Shown here: piece after piece, positions 1-12,224 of the stretch | Layout of the letters: every line of letters starts with the position of its first letter | Position numbering within the stretch: the stretch's first letter is position 1 | NCBI RefSeq assembly: GCF_963678975.1 | Contig: NC_089281.1 | Location: 25,586,765 to 25,650,764 of the forward strand | Source: Dysidea avara | Taxonomy: Eukaryota > Porifera > Demospongiae > Dictyoceratida > Dysideidae | Length of the DNA stretch: 64,000 nt | Direction: 5' to 3' | Position numbers and translations under genes: made by a program | Notes under the pieces: model-generated | Told to the model about the DNA's origin: nothing | What the model saw: the letters and a program-made list of their open reading frames with translations, nothing else | Databases searched by the model: none

Positions 1-1095
1 ACATTCCTTGTTGCCCCAAGCCTCTTTTCAGTAAAGAGATCATCTGACAGTATTCCAGTAGATCTTTGAATTTCAATTCGCCAGTCCCAGTAAGGTAGCC
101 TGAAAGTGTGATAGTCCAAGTGTCCCATGCTCTTTAACATGTGTTGTATTTCCCACTCAAACAACAAGTGAAAGTATTTGTGCCAAGTTGTGAATGCAGG
201 TCCGGCATGAGCATAATCCAAACGAATCGATACATCTAAAATGTAATATATATGACATTGTTGTATGTACATTTATGTATTAGGATTAAAAAGTCAATTA
301 ACAAGTGCAGAAATGTGTGTGACCATAATTCAAGTTTTGAGCCATCAAATTACATCATAATACACATACGCAAGTATCACTGCATGCAGATACAATGGAT
401 GCTTACTACATACTTATTTACATTACCTGGTGTAGCAGAATCTTTTGAAGCAAAGTGGTGAAGCCACACAAACAAATTATAAAGTGATACGTTACTCATG
501 TGGAGATTTGTGGTTCCTGGAACTGCCTCTTCTAATACAGCCACGTACCCTGAGTCAAATGAACGTGACTGAACAATAGTATCAATGAATTCAGCCCAGT
601 CACTATCAGTGTAGGTAGCAAGTGGTCGTCGGGGAAGAACTTGTGACTCAGAGCAATCAGGTCCATAGTGACCAAACTTACACCGACTACAGTCATATCC
701 CGCATAATTTCCATTGCACTTACAGACCTGTGAAGAGAAACCACAATAATACACATGTCAATACAACTAGCAATTGTACAATTATTATAATAACAGTCAA
801 TTATAGTAGAGTCATGCATAGGATCTTTTTAAGTATCAGTACTAACCTTGGTGAAGTAGTGAGGCCAATTGCGACGCACATCAGCACTGTTTATGTCATA
901 TCCAGGCAAGTTCAAATCAGTACACTGTCCCCTACCAGCATTCTGTCCACACACACCATCACTTGTAGTTGGACAACACTCCAAGTTTTCTAGACTTGTA
1001 ACATCACTACATGCTCTTGGTATTTGACCATAAGCCTCCTGCCCCAACAGACATAGCAAGGCAATGGCCATGAAAGAAACTTGACCACTTTGCAT
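1..1095 (-). CDS. Tyrosinase copy A, 5' three exons (3' end outside window)
   Basis: A secreted type-3 copper oxidase that would oxidise phenols to quinones (melanin-type chemistry). Exons on the minus strand are 1095-847, 727-427 and 235-1, with GT-AG junctions; the last runs off the window. Exon 1 gives a hydrophobic signal peptide (about residues 1-23, ending ..QEAYG) and a cysteine-rich N-terminal region. Exon 2 begins with an EGF-like stretch (VCKCNGNYAGYDCSRC) and ends with the WLHH motif of the CuA site. Exon 3 carries the other CuA histidines (YAHAG, TWHKYF) and the PYWDWR motif. This domain order matches vertebrate-type tyrosinases. Every visible codon is open, unlike copies B and C, so this is the best candidate for a working copy. 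The CuB half lies outside the window, so completeness is unknown. Confidence 0.9.
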
Positions 1096-1500
1096 TTTAA
1101 CTACAGTGTACAAAAATAAGTTGAAATAGCTACTGTAACACTCAATATGTAAGAGATAGACTAAGTGTTGTTTAGTTATTTATTTATTAAAACTTTACAG
1201 TGTAGCTATGCGGTTGATAATTGATGTAATTTCACATGCATTGTATAGCTAGGTTTTCACATCATCGCATAATTTGTGAGGCTATAATTAGTAGAAATGG
1301 CCTCTATAATATATGCCTAATGAGACTGACCCATATACATATGTAGCACTCACCTAGTAGATAGCTTCAGTTGACGAGAGAAATAATTAAGCCTCAATTG
1401 ATATTCCCACGATAGCTAATGAATCCAGAAGTTTTCAGTTAAGCTGCAGTTTGTACTCATGATTTTGTCTAATGTTCCACGCTTTATATACTTAGTGTTT
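1096..1500 (-). promoter_or_regulatory. Copy A core promoter, 5' UTR exon and UTR intron
   Basis: A TATA box (TATATAAAG on the minus strand, 1500-1492) lies about 400 bases upstream of the ATG. Downstream of it is a strong donor (CTAG|GTGAGT, intron starting at 1353) and an acceptor (CTGTAG, intron ending about 1101) just before the ATG. This suggests a short untranslated first exon and a roughly 250-base UTR intron. The same arrangement is kept in copies B and C. The transcription start is inferred, not seen. Confidence 0.5.
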
Positions 1501-3623
1501 GCATTGTATGCGTGGGCTACAGAATATCCTGCTACCTAGCTACTTCATCCAATTGTTTTTTTGAAAACTTCCGTCGCAAATCCGGAGTAATTCGTGTGCG
1601 TGGGTTGTATGACAACGTGATCTAAACTTCAATTTAAACTTTCTAAAGATTTTAAGGCTTTGCAGCACAAGTACTACCTGGTCCTATATGTACACTTAAC
1701 AGCGTGGCTAAATATTTCGTCTTAGCTGAATCATAGTGTAGTTTAGTTACCATGCACTGGTTTGGCCACTAAATTGAAAAAATCTCAGCAAACCGTTTAT
1801 ACCCTTGCCATTACCGGACATGAAAAGTAAATGCTTTTCCAAAAGCACATACATGGCAATCCATAGCTTGACTTGTGAATAATCAGTTGAATCTTTTTGG
1901 AATTTAATTGTATATTGGATCATCTAGTTTGTTTGTTTGTGCTTTATTTGTTTATTAGTCTCCTTGCTATTTCTGCATGTGCTGTGCTATTCAGTGGCGG
2001 ATCCTGGGAGGGGGGAGGAAAGGTAAAACGGGCATGCGCCCCCTTTCCCACTTCCCAATCCATTATCTCTCTCAAGAAAAATTGCATACAAGATCGAGAT
2101 ACTCTAATGGAGCAGTCACAGTGTTCGTGAGGCAGTGTAGCTTAACTATGAAGCTGTGACTAAAGGTTCTTTATATACTTTATAGTAAATACATTTGGTG
2201 AACGGTAGTCATTATTGTTGTGACTTGTATATATAGCTAACTAGCTACGTATGGCACACTGCTAACTACACACTTGCTTCTCAATATAAGAGAGTTGTTG
2301 ACAGCTATTATAATTGCATCAATTAAGAGATTTAAGAGACCATATAGCAAGCAATTTTAAAGGTATGATATCTTAATTTCCTCACATTAACTTTATTCAG
2401 GTATTTGTGGTACTTGTAAAATAACAGTTATGTCAACTAAATTAGTACAACACACCTAGTAATAATTGATCTTCTGTGTTCCTAATAGGATATGATGCAT
2501 GTTAGATTGTTTAGTATACATCCTTTTCTACCATGAAATAAGTGAAACCTTTACACAATATTAACTTTGCTTATGCATTTATGGAACTTTTAAGAAATCT
2601 TCACATAAATTAAATATTTTTGTCTTTAATAAGAATACAAGTTTTTCAGTTTTTTATTGCTCTATTCCTTATAATCTTTATACTCCTAGGTTTACGCTCC
2701 TTTTAAAACATTCTATAATCCTTGCAATCATTCAGTAGCTTTTAGATTCCAGTCTTAAAATCTTTGAAGATGAAAACTGGGCAGTATTCAATGATATATT
2801 TTTGAAAATATGCAGTATTACTGTAGTTTCACATCTAATTGCCATTCTTTCCTAAACAAATATGAAGACTGACTCGTATTCAGTATGATACAATGAAGCC
2901 TCTCTAATCAGACGCTCATGGGAATAAGGAAATTGTGTAAAAAGGTCACATTATTGATTATTAAAAATGTCAGATTATTGTAAGATATGCTGTCTAAATA
3001 AAGAACTTTTGGCATAGTTAATTTGACTGCAAATGAAACCAGGCAGATGCAAGTTCTAATCTCCTGCTGGCTAATTTCATTGAGAAAAGAAGTTTAAATG
3101 TTTCAATGTGTTCTCTGTACTGCAATCAAAACATTGCTATACTTACGTAGGTGATTTTTCAGCAAGCAGTAATATATGGTTATGCAAACAATTATCTATG
3201 CAGTTTTATCAGCTCTTGTTAGTCAGAAATTACGGAGACCAGTAGACTTTTGTTCTCTACTCCTTCAAATAAACTTCTATCTGGCTTCACCTGTTCTATG
3301 GTAGGAAAGGATGTATCCTAAGCATGCATCATCTCCTATAGTAGTAATACAGAATGTCAATTATTACTAGTTTTAATTCAGTATATCAAAGACATTTTTA
3401 TTCAGGGCCATGTCATGTATGGGTATACACGTACATCCTGCTCTATACTGCTGCAGTAGTGTGACTGTTGTAGCAAGCATGCAGGAAGTGTATAATACAC
3501 AATCTGTATTATTGTAACTGCATGGGATCTGCAAAGTGTCTTAAAACGTTTCCAAATTTTCATGTTTCATAAAGCATTGTTCATAGCTACCTGTTCATAA
3601 TAATTACTTTAGCTACTATGCAC
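1501..3623. repeat. 5' flank of copy A, inverted-repeat arm, no gene
   Basis: AT-rich sequence with no credible ORF. It is present in inverted orientation at about 21070-23190 and in the same orientation at 38593-40242 (up to position 3147 of this copy). The stretch 1992-2160 begins GTGGCGGATCCTGGGAGG, which resembles one end of a hAT-type MITE, and runs into the dispersed motif GAGATACTCTAATGGAGCAG. The stretch from about 2888 (ACAATGAAGCCTCTCTAATC) looks like an old DNA-transposon remnant. Arm copies differ only by scattered substitutions and small indels. Confidence 0.75.
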
Positions 3624-4948
3624 TTGTCAATTTCATGCCCCACCCCCCACCCCCGGGCGTCCCCACACCCCAGGTGGGGATTTGACATTGCTTCTTGTCC
3701 CCACCCCTGCGGCAATTGACAGTTGTCCAATTCATTGACCTATTTTCGGTAGTTGCATTTCTAAACAATAAAATCGGCGCACTTGCTATGATTTTACTAG
3801 CTACAGGTAGGCATTCCAGTATCCTAGATTTTTAAATTAAAAAATTCTCCGTATATTCCCCAATAGAACCCTGGCACAAAATAACAACTCGTGTTTAACT
3901 TGGGATTGCTCCGTCGTCCGAGCTCCAATGAGGATGAAAATCGCTGTGGGGTTTGTCCACACGCTGATCATCATGAAAATCTTAGTTTTATCGTGCGCGT
4001 TACGTATAAGTAAGTTTTGTGTTGTTTTGTAATCTTTTCAAGCCTTGTAATGTATGTAGAATACTTTAAAACTTTAAAAAACGTACTGTCGGGTAGAAGG
4101 TAGTCACTGGTGCTTACTTTAAAGTGCGTAGTTACTTCACTCTGGTTAGCGATTTTCAGCTCCAGAGCAATTTTTTGATGGCTGTGTCGTCATCTCAAAA
4201 GTATAAACCACTTCAAAGTCGGCATAACAATGCCATAATTAAAACCGCAACTCCACCTTAGGTACTGTTGCATCATTGTGACACCTCCACTTTAGTTGTT
4301 TACCTTTATAAGTTGTTAACTTGATGTTTTTGCTTACTTGACATAGCCTCTTGCCCATAGGCATACACCATTGTATTGAAGAAGTGTGCAGTAGGTGAAA
4401 CATATTTGCTCACCACAAAGCATACAAAGATCGCTGAGATCTGATACAATCTGAAGTTACTCTCACTACATGTACAAACTTGCAGCTAGAAGCAACTGCA
4501 GTTTCAAGATAGTCCAGATTGCTAGATGGCTTCCTGATTTAATTGTGCCATTTTTCCCTTTAAAATGTATGGGGAGCCCTGGAGAAAAAATGTACCTTTT
4601 TTCAGTTTTTAAGCACTATGCATGCCAAAGTAGCTAATTCCAGCCCAACAAACTATATATTTCTGAGATCGGCAATCAATACTCTATCTATTGAGCATAT
4701 AAAAAGCCCATTTTTCCAAAATTTAAAAATTGGGCTGGAATGCCTACTACAGGTGACTATAGTCGCATGCATGAAATATGCGCTTAGTCATCCTTGAGGT
4801 GTTGTCAAATCCCCTACTAGGGGGTGGGGGCATAGTGGGGATTTGACAGCCGATTTTGCCCCAGTAGTTGGGAATTTGACACTACGATTTGTCAAATCCC
4901 CTGTATTCCCCACCCCCCGGGGCGGAGGGTGGGGAATGAAATTGACAA
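3624..4948. mobile_element. MITE 'P' in left arm, interrupted by another element
   Basis: The ends are inverted copies of TTGTCAATTTCATGCCCCAC, with the right end reading GTGGGGAATGAAATTGACAA. Flanks are CTATGCAC on the left and CTATTGCAC on the right, an imperfect 8-base target duplication. The interior is rich in runs of C or G and in the phrase GGGGATTTGAC in both orientations. The same element at the matching place in the right arm (15601-21069) shows it was there before the arm duplication. No coding capacity is seen. Confidence 0.7.
3808..4746. mobile_element. 939-bp MITE with 12-bp TIRs and 7-bp TSD, nested in P
   Basis: Perfect 12-bp terminal inverted repeats (TAGGCATTCCAG / CTGGAATGCCTA) are flanked by the 7-base duplication CTACAGG (3801-3807 and 4747-4753). 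The right arm lacks this element and carries a different transposon at the same seven bases. The terminal sequence and the subterminal phrase AAATTCTCCGT resemble the 908-bp element at 15736-16643, so the two are probably related non-autonomous families. No ORF of note. Confidence 0.85.
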
Positions 4949-6236
4949 CTATTGCACTAGAGCTATCCAAGTCTGAACTAAACCGTTGTCCTTGTAAGAC
5001 TTGCGTGCAAACCTCCAAGAGATAACACGTTCCGCTTACAGCATCGCCGCTACAAGGTTACGGTAGCACTATAGTAGAAAAAATGTTTTAGGGTTGGGGC
5101 GTTTATAACAGAAAGGTGTCGACGGAGGTGAGAATTCGGGGAGAAGTGTGAAAACAGCCAGATTCCTATTCCGAAGTGTAAAGGATCTGTGAAATATTTT
5201 TTCCTAATAATTATGTGTGGGTTGGAGGATATACATACGTGTGATGACCCGCTAATCTCTGAACTTCCGGCACTGATCTCAATATCGCATAGAGCAATGC
5301 GTGGTTTAAGGACGTGATCTAAACTTTGAACTTCCGTGAAAACAAAAGTTTCATGAACATATCATCTCAACCGTTTGTAGCTAATATGAAGGGTTCAATA
5401 GCTGCATGCACAGTATGGATGTTAGTTAAATGCAATTGTGTAGCTACAGATGCTACTGAAATACAGTGGTATACATAGTCATTGATCTAGCCAATTATAA
5501 TTATAGCCTGTCACTGATTCAGAGTTAAATAATTGAAAAGGGAAACCACATAAACACATTTAGGACTGCCACCGATGTAACATTGGTTGTGAATGATATT
5601 AATATACAAATTTTACTGTATCACATCCCGGAACACCTTACATAACTTACTGTATCGATATCTTTTGTTGAGTATGTTATAAGCAACACCTTGACTGTGT
5701 TGTGTTTGAGATTATGATACTATAGTTGTTAGTGAATGAGTAGCCTGCCAAAACTTAAAGTTAGCACAGCTGTAGCTTTGTGCTGGAGTGAGTTGAGGAT
5801 AGCCTTTCCAGCTTGTTAAGGGACTGTGTTACAGTATATGGTGTAAGTGTATGGCATTGCACATATGTGACCGCAGGCTTGTGAAAAAGGGCATGTAGAC
5901 ACAAACTACACCCAGTCACACAATAGAGACATATTTCGGTACCACAATGGAACACTGATCTGCTAAGCTATATAATCTGCAAACCATAGTAAATGTTCAA
6001 AAAATACTTAAATTGAAAGTCATTAAAGTTTCAAAAAGTTATGTGCCCACATGCCATCTATCTCTTCGCAGGCCGGTCACATAATTATGTAACATGACAT
6101 TATGATGATGTAGGTAGATTTTATGGCTATACACACGTACCCCTCGATATGAGTTGTTGAAAGGTATTGAAAGCCACCGAGATATTTAAGACATATGGAG
6201 CATTTTTCAAACAAATAATAGGAAACTTCAAAAAAG
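4949..6236. repeat. Inverted-repeat arm sequence, no gene seen
   Basis: This pairs with about 14031-15600 in the right arm, less the 279-bp MITE present only there. A 64-codon ORF on the minus strand (5955-5761) is identical in the other arm, but that follows from arm similarity and is not evidence of a gene. Part of it (from about 5800) is a distant relative of the sequence at 27950-28040 and 28620-28720, so it is repeat-derived. Confidence 0.6.
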
Positions 6237-7491
6237 CATAATAAGCTCAGATCCAATTGCCTTCTAAATAAATGGCTATACTCATGCTATAATAGTTACT
6301 GTTGTCCAGGGTCTTGCTTCCCAAGATTGCACTGTCAGAAATCATTATTATAATTTCCTACTCCGTAAACACTACAGGAAGGGCAAATTTCCTTAAAGAG
6401 ATTCCTAAGAAGTTTGTCCTGTCTTGTAGTACATGTATTTGTGCATCGGAAAATTATGTAAAAACATTTTCCTTATATATACACTAGGGGAGATTTTTTA
6501 TGGTATACATGTATAATATTCATATAGCCACTTACATTTCCTTTATTATTATATTCATGAAATGCACTATTTTTTTTCATCTCCTGGCAACCAAGTGCAG
6601 GTTATTTTATCGTAGTAATCAGTACCTTTCCACAAATCCAGGTATATCATTGTAGTATACATTAAAGTACATAGCATGAAGATGGTGAACTGCTGAAACA
6701 GTAAGTAAAGCCATCGCTAGATATTTACTAAAATAAACACTTTGTCACAGTGCCATACTCCCCAGCTGTCTGTCACTATTCATGACAAATTCTAACATCT
6801 ATATTGTACAAGACACAAAGTGTAACACACAATTAAGGCCATAAATTCATGCAATATTTACCTTGGCATACAGTACACAACTATCTAGCTCCACGTGTTG
6901 ACTGTTTATATTGTCATGTTGAAAGCCCTAAAGGGTTGAGTATCATCACTGTATGCTATAGCGTCTTTTTTCTGTAGCACGGTAAGTCACTGAGAAATAT
7001 GGTGTAGTTGATTTAGATACAATTCTGGCATCACGTAAAGTTAATTTTAAAAGTAAAATAGAGTTTCCTTAGTATAACAATTCATATACCACTAAAATGT
7101 TATTGCAGCAGCATAATATGGGTTACAGTGTTACACATTGTTGTAGAGCCACTCTGTTATATGATTTTGAAAGTCTATGTTGTGTTGAGAACCACGTTTT
7201 GGCTCAGTATTACACTGAGCTAAACACAAGAAACCTGCAGTATCCATTTGATCAGTTTACAGCTGCATTTTCACTTGTCATGAATGTGGTGAAAATCTTA
7301 ATACTGATTTTATCTACATTTCTTGTAAATGTTAAAACAATTTACTGCAATGTGACACTAACAGGAAATTGTACAGAAAATGTTTAAAAACATTTCCTGC
7401 ATGATAACTCAAATAGGAAATTCTAAAGGAAATCATTAAAAAAATTTCCTACATGCTGACACAAGAAGGACCTTACTTTTCATGCAGTGAT
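6237..7491. mobile_element. Truncated copy of inverted-repeat element X
   Basis: It matches, inverted, about 12775-14030, where the element keeps both of its roughly 240-bp terminal inverted repeats. Here one end (ATAATAAGCTCAGATCC) is present and the other is lost at about 7491, where a fragment of tyrosinase 5' flank begins. The interior has many AGGAAAT/ATTTCCT motifs. ORFs such as 7097-7387 show no recognisable domain and are probably not genes. Confidence 0.6.
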
Positions 7492-8095
7492 TATACACTT
7501 CCTGCATGCTTGCTACAACAGTCACACTACTGCAGCAGTATAGAGCAGGATGTACGTGTATACCCATACATGACATGGCCCTGAATAAAAATGTCTTTGA
7601 TATACTGAATTAAAACTAGTAATAATTGACATTCTGTATTACTACTAGGAGATGATGCATGCTTAGGATACATCCTTTCCTACCATAGAACAGGTGAAGC
7701 CAGATAGAAGTTTATTTGAAGGAGTAGAGAACAAAAGTCTACTGGTCTCCGTAATTTCTGACTAACAAGAGCTGATAAAACTGCATAGATAATTGTTTGC
7801 ATAACCATATATTATTGCTTGCTGAAAAATCACCTACGTAAGTATAGCAATGTTTTGATTGCAGTACAGAGAACACATTGAAACATTTAAACTTCTTTAC
7901 TCAATGAAATTAGCCCGCAGGAGATTAGAACTTACATCTGCCTGGTTTCATTTGCAGTCAAATTAACTATGCCAAAAGTTCTTTATTTAGACAGCATATC
8001 TTACAATAATGTGACATTTTTAATAATCAATAATGTGACATTTTTACACAATTTCCTTATTCCCATGAGCGTCTGATTAGAGAGGCTTCATTGTA
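7490..8095 (+). repeat. Extra fragment of tyrosinase 5' flank, part 1
   Basis: Colinear with about 21196-21799 of the right arm and inverted relative to about 2890-3490. It continues after the Helitron-like element at 11517-12207. It makes a third, gene-less copy of about 1.3 kb of 5' flank lying in the spacer of the large inverted repeat. Confidence 0.8.
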
Positions 8096-8420
8096 TCTAA
8101 TCCAAAACAGCCAGCTGTAAAAAAAGTGTGCGGCCCTCAAAAAGGCTATGGTGAAAAAAGATGTGAAATCCAAGGTGGCGGCCAAGAAATGGCTGTGATG
8201 GTAGGTTAATGGTAAAAATTTTAATAACAACAATTCAGGTGAATTTTTGTGCCGCTTGGTCTTGGCAAAAAATTCATCTAAATTGCCGTTATTAAAATTT
8301 TTACCATTAACCTACCATCACAGCCATTTCTTGGCCGCCACCTTGGATTTCACATCTTTTTTCACCATAGCCTTTTTGAGGGCCGCACACTTTTTTTACA
8401 GCTGGCTGTTTTGGATTAGA
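8096..8420. repeat. Terminal ~325-bp palindrome of Helitron-like copy 1
   Basis: A near-perfect inverted repeat from TCTAATCCAAAACAGCC to GGCTGTTTTGGATTAGA, with its centre near 8255. ORFs read on both strands here are mirror images of each other and are not genes. Equivalent palindromes end copies 2 (37568-37886) and 3 (53163-53479). Followed by a second small hairpin around 8451-8484 (AAAGCCGGCC / GGCTGGCTTT). Confidence 0.85.
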
Positions 8421-8639
8421 TTTCACTTCTTTTTGTATTTGTATACCCCAAAGCCGGCCTATCCGGCCATAGGCTGGCTTTAGGACTTTTTTAACCTGTC
8501 TTTTTTTCTTTTCCACAGGAAGAAGAAAAGATGAAGCAGATGTACTTTAAATATTTCTGATTTTATCAGTAAATGTACAAATTTTATATATAATACATAT
8601 ATTTATTACAGAAATCTCCATGGTGGTTTCTTTGTAACT

Positions 8640-10690
8640 GAACACTCTACAAAGTGACTTCTTCTTGCTGCTCTCTCTATAGGGTGAATTGTTTATAGCT
8701 GAACAATATACAAGTAACTTCTTCTAGCTGATCTCTCTACAGGGTGGTTTGTTTGTAGCTGAATTCTGTGCAGGTGATTTGTTTGCAGCTGAGCTCTTTA
8801 CAGAATGGTTTCTTTGTAGCTGAACTCTCTACAAGGTAACTTCTTCTAACTGATCTTTCTACAGGGCAATTTGTTTGTGGCTGAATTTTCTACAGGGTGA
8901 TTTCTTTGTAGCTAAACTCTCTACAAGGAAACTTCTTCTAGCTGATCTCTCTACAGGGAGATTTGTTTGTAGCTGAACTCTATACAGGTGATTTGTTTGC
9001 AGCTGAACTCTCTACATGATGGTTTCTTTGTAGCTGAACTCTCTACAAGGTGACTTATTCTAGCTGACCTTTCTACAGGGAGATTTGTTTGTAGCTGAAC
9101 TCTCTACAGGTGATTTGTTTGCAGCTGAACTCTCTACATGATGGTTTCTTTGTAGCTGAACTCTCTACAAGGTAATTTCTTCTAGCTGATCTCTCTACAG
9201 AGAGATTTGTTTGTAGCTGAACTCTCTATAGGTGATTTGTTTGCAGCTGAACTCTCTACATGATGGTTTCTTTGTAGCTGAACTCTCTACAAGGTAACTT
9301 CTTCTAGTTGATCTCTATACAGGGAAATTTGTTTGTAGCTGACCTCTCTACAGGGTGATTTTTTTGTAGCTGAACTTTCTACATACAAAGTGACTTGTTC
9401 TAGCTGGTCTCTCTACAGGATGACTTGTTTCTAGCTGATCTCTCTGCAGGGTGACTTGTTTCTAGCTGAACTCTATAGGGTGATCTTCTCGTAGCTGAAC
9501 TCTCTGCAGGGTGATTCGTTTGCAGCTGAACTTTCTACATGATGGTTTGTTCATAACTGAACACTCTACAAGGTAACCTCTTCTAGCTTATCTCTTTACA
9601 GGATAACTTGTTTCTAGCTGAACTTTCTACATGGTGATTTGTTGGTAGCTAAACTCTCTACAATTCGATTTGTTCGTAGCTGAACTCTCTACAGGGTGAT
9701 TTGTTTGCAGCTGAACTCTCTACAAGGTAACTTCTTCTAGTTGATTTCTCTACAGGGTGACTTGTTTCTAGCTGATCTCTCTACAGGGTGATTTGTTTGT
9801 AGCTGAACTCTGTACAGTTTGATTTGTTTGCAGTTGAACTTTCTACATGGTTGTTTCTTTGTAGCTGAACTCTCTACAAGGTAACTTCTTCTAGTTGATC
9901 TCTCTACAGGATGACTTGTTTCTAGCTGAACTCTCGACAGGATGATCTGTTCATAGCTGAATTCTCTACATGGTAGTTTCTTTGTAGCTAAACTCTTTAC
10001 AAGGTGACTTCTTCTAGCTGATCTCTCTATAGGGTGGTTTGTTTGTAGCTGAACTATCTGCAGGGTGATTTGAACTCTCTACAAGGTGATGTTTTCTAGT
10101 TGATCTCTCTACTCAGTCTGGATGACTTGTTTCTAGCTGAACTCTCTACAGTGTGATCTGTTAAGTTTCTACCTGATCTCTCTATAGAGTTATATCTTGT
10201 TTGTATAGCTGAACTCTTTTACATGGTGGTTTTTTGATTGGTTGCTGAACTCTCTCTCCATGGTGACTTGTTTGTACTACAGAGTGACTTGTTTGTAGCT
10301 GAACTCTCTACAGAGTGACTTACTTGTAGCTGAACATTGCATAAAGTAACTTGTTTGTAGCTGATCTAGATGAACTCTCTACTAGGTAGCTTTTTTGTAG
10401 CTGAACCCTTTATGCAGTGACTTGTTTGTAGCTGAATTCTCTACAGAGTGACTTGTTGTAGCTGAACTCTCTACAAGGTAACTTGTTTATAGTTGAATTC
10501 TCTTCAGTGTGACTTATAATGTTCTGAATCTCTACAGCAACATATTTGTAGCTGAACTCTCTACAGGATGACTTGCTTGTAGCTGAATTGTCTATAAGAT
10601 TAACTGTTTGTAGCTGAACTCCCTACAGAATAACTTGCAATGCCATATAATTCTATAATGGAGTAAGTTATAAACGTAGCTGAATGCTTT
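8640..10690. repeat. Minisatellite core of Helitron-like copy 1, ~30-bp units
   Basis: Tandem units of about 30 bp with the theme GTAGCTGAACTCTCTACA followed by a variable half such as GGTGATTTGTTT or AGGTAACTTCTTCTAGCTGA. By length this is about 68 units, and the downstream part (after about 10100) is more degenerate. Variants alternate, giving a higher-order period of several units. It lacks the identical repeats and unique spacers of a CRISPR array. Confidence 0.9.
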
Positions 10691-11516
10691 ATTAGGGTGA
10701 CTGTTCTATTAGAGTATCTCGATCTCGCATATGCTACACGTAGTTGGCTTTGGAATCATAACTCAGTGGTTTGTAATCCGATTCTTCTGTACTACTGCAA
10801 TGACTTTCTATGATAATTATTCCAGCTACACACCGATTTTCAGCTCACTGTTCTAAGCGGTTTGGCTGGTAGGCGTGAAAACTAATAGTTTTTTTATTCG
10901 TAAAAGTCGATCGCGTAATTTTGACATAGGTTGGGTTTTGTGTCATATCTCGATGGCCTTTAACTGGATTCCTTTCAAACCACAAAAAGGCACTCCTACG
11001 ATAGTTACTCCATCTACATAGCAATTTTCAGCTCATTCCTTCAAGCGGTTTACCCTGTGGGCGTGACAGACCTTCGACCTTATTTTACGCAGATAATTGG
11101 TCATAACTCCGTGAATGTTCATCGGATTCCTACCAAACTTGGTACTGAGATTCGCCTTAATGAGCCCTTTAAGTGTGCCAAATTTTAGCCCGATCCAAGC
11201 ACGCATTCGTGTTTTATTGCGGATTTTGCAAAGTGTGCGAAAAGAAGACGAAGAAGTAGAAGAAGAAAAAAACGAAGAAAAAAAACCCAAAATTTGTCCG
11301 CTCGTATCTCGGAAATGGCTGGAGCGATTTTCTTCAAATTTGGTATGTGGACTCCCCTACCTTGCCGGCATTTCTGTAGCAACTTTGGTTTTAATAGGAT
11401 AAGGAATCACGGAGCTACAAAGGTATGAAAATCGCGTTTACTTTCTTCCTGTAAATATACTCACGGTGTGGCGCGCCGGCTACTTGGGCCGCATGACACA
11501 CTACCGTGTGTCTTGA
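10691..11516. other. Unique hairpin-side segment of Helitron-like copy 1
   Basis: Related to 32589-33440 and 48730-49545 in reverse orientation. It contains the dispersed motif GCTCTATTAGAGTATCTCG-like at 10705-10732, an A-rich purine run near 11250-11290 and the terminal hairpin. ORFs here (for example 11115-11402) are low-complexity and not kept in the other copies in a way that suggests protein constraint. Confidence 0.6.
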
Positions 11517-12207
11517 TCATACTGAATACGAGTCAGTACTCATATTTGTTTAGGAAAGAATGGCAATTAGATGTGAAACTACAGTAATACTGCATATTTT
11601 CAAAAATATATCATTGAATACTGCCCAGTTTTCATCTTCAAAGATTTTAAGACTGGAATCTAAAAGCTATACTGAATGATTGCAAGGATTATAGAATGTT
11701 TTAAAAGGAGCGTAAACCTAGGAGTATAAAGATTATAAGGAATAGAGCAATAAAAAACTGAAAAACTTGTATTCTTATTAAAGACAAAAATATTTAATTT
11801 ATGTGAAGATTTCTTAAAAGTGCCATAAATGCATAAGCAAAGTTAATATTGTGTAAAGGTTTCACTTATTTCATGGTAGAAAAGGATGTATACTAAACAA
11901 TCTAACATGCATCATATCCTAATAGGAACACAGAAGGTCAATTACTACTAGGTGTGTTGTACTAATTTAGTTGACATAACTGTTATTTTACAAGTACCAC
12001 AAATACCTGAATAAAGTTAATGTGAGGAAATTAAGATATCATACCTTTAAAATTGCTTGCTATATGGTCTCTTAAATCTCTTAATTGATGCAATTATAAT
12101 AGCTGTCAACAACTCTCTTATATTGAGAAGCAAGTGTGTAGTTAGCAGTGTGCCATACGTAGCTAGTTAGCTATATATACAAGTCACAACAATAATGACT
12201 ACCGTTC
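11517..12207 (+). repeat. Extra fragment of tyrosinase 5' flank, part 2
   Basis: Continues 7490-8095 across the inserted Helitron-like element and matches about 21802-22494. It ends in a 17-base direct duplication AATAATGACTACCGTTC (12191-12207 and 12208-12224), which abuts element X. The normal arm has one copy of this 17-mer. Confidence 0.8.
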
Positions 12208-12224
12208 AATAATGACTACCGTTC

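Larger units (their letters stand above)
8096..11516 (+). mobile_element. Helitron-like minisatellite element, copy 1
   Basis: Begins TCTAATCCAAAACAGCC and ends with the perfect 7-bp-stem hairpin GACACACTACCGTGTGTC (11495-11512) followed by TTGA. It sits exactly between A (8095) and T (11517). The uninterrupted version of the site is seen near 21800. A host A/T target, a 5' TC and a 3'-proximal hairpin are Helitron traits. The last four bases are not the canonical CTRR and no Rep/helicase is encoded, so it is a non-autonomous, Helitron-like element at best. In order it holds a 325-bp palindrome, a minisatellite and about 800 bp of single-copy sequence. Copies 2 and 3 lie in the opposite orientation at 32589-37886 and 48730-53479. 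Confidence 0.75.

Noticed and set aside
622..993. ORFs opposite the tyrosinase exons (for example 622-993, 23695-24066, 31630-31854)
   Set aside because: They are shadows of the true exons on the other strand and cross splice sites.
5761..5955. 64-codon ORF identical in both arms (also 14307-14501)
   Set aside because: The identity is explained by arm similarity. There is no domain, promoter or splice support.
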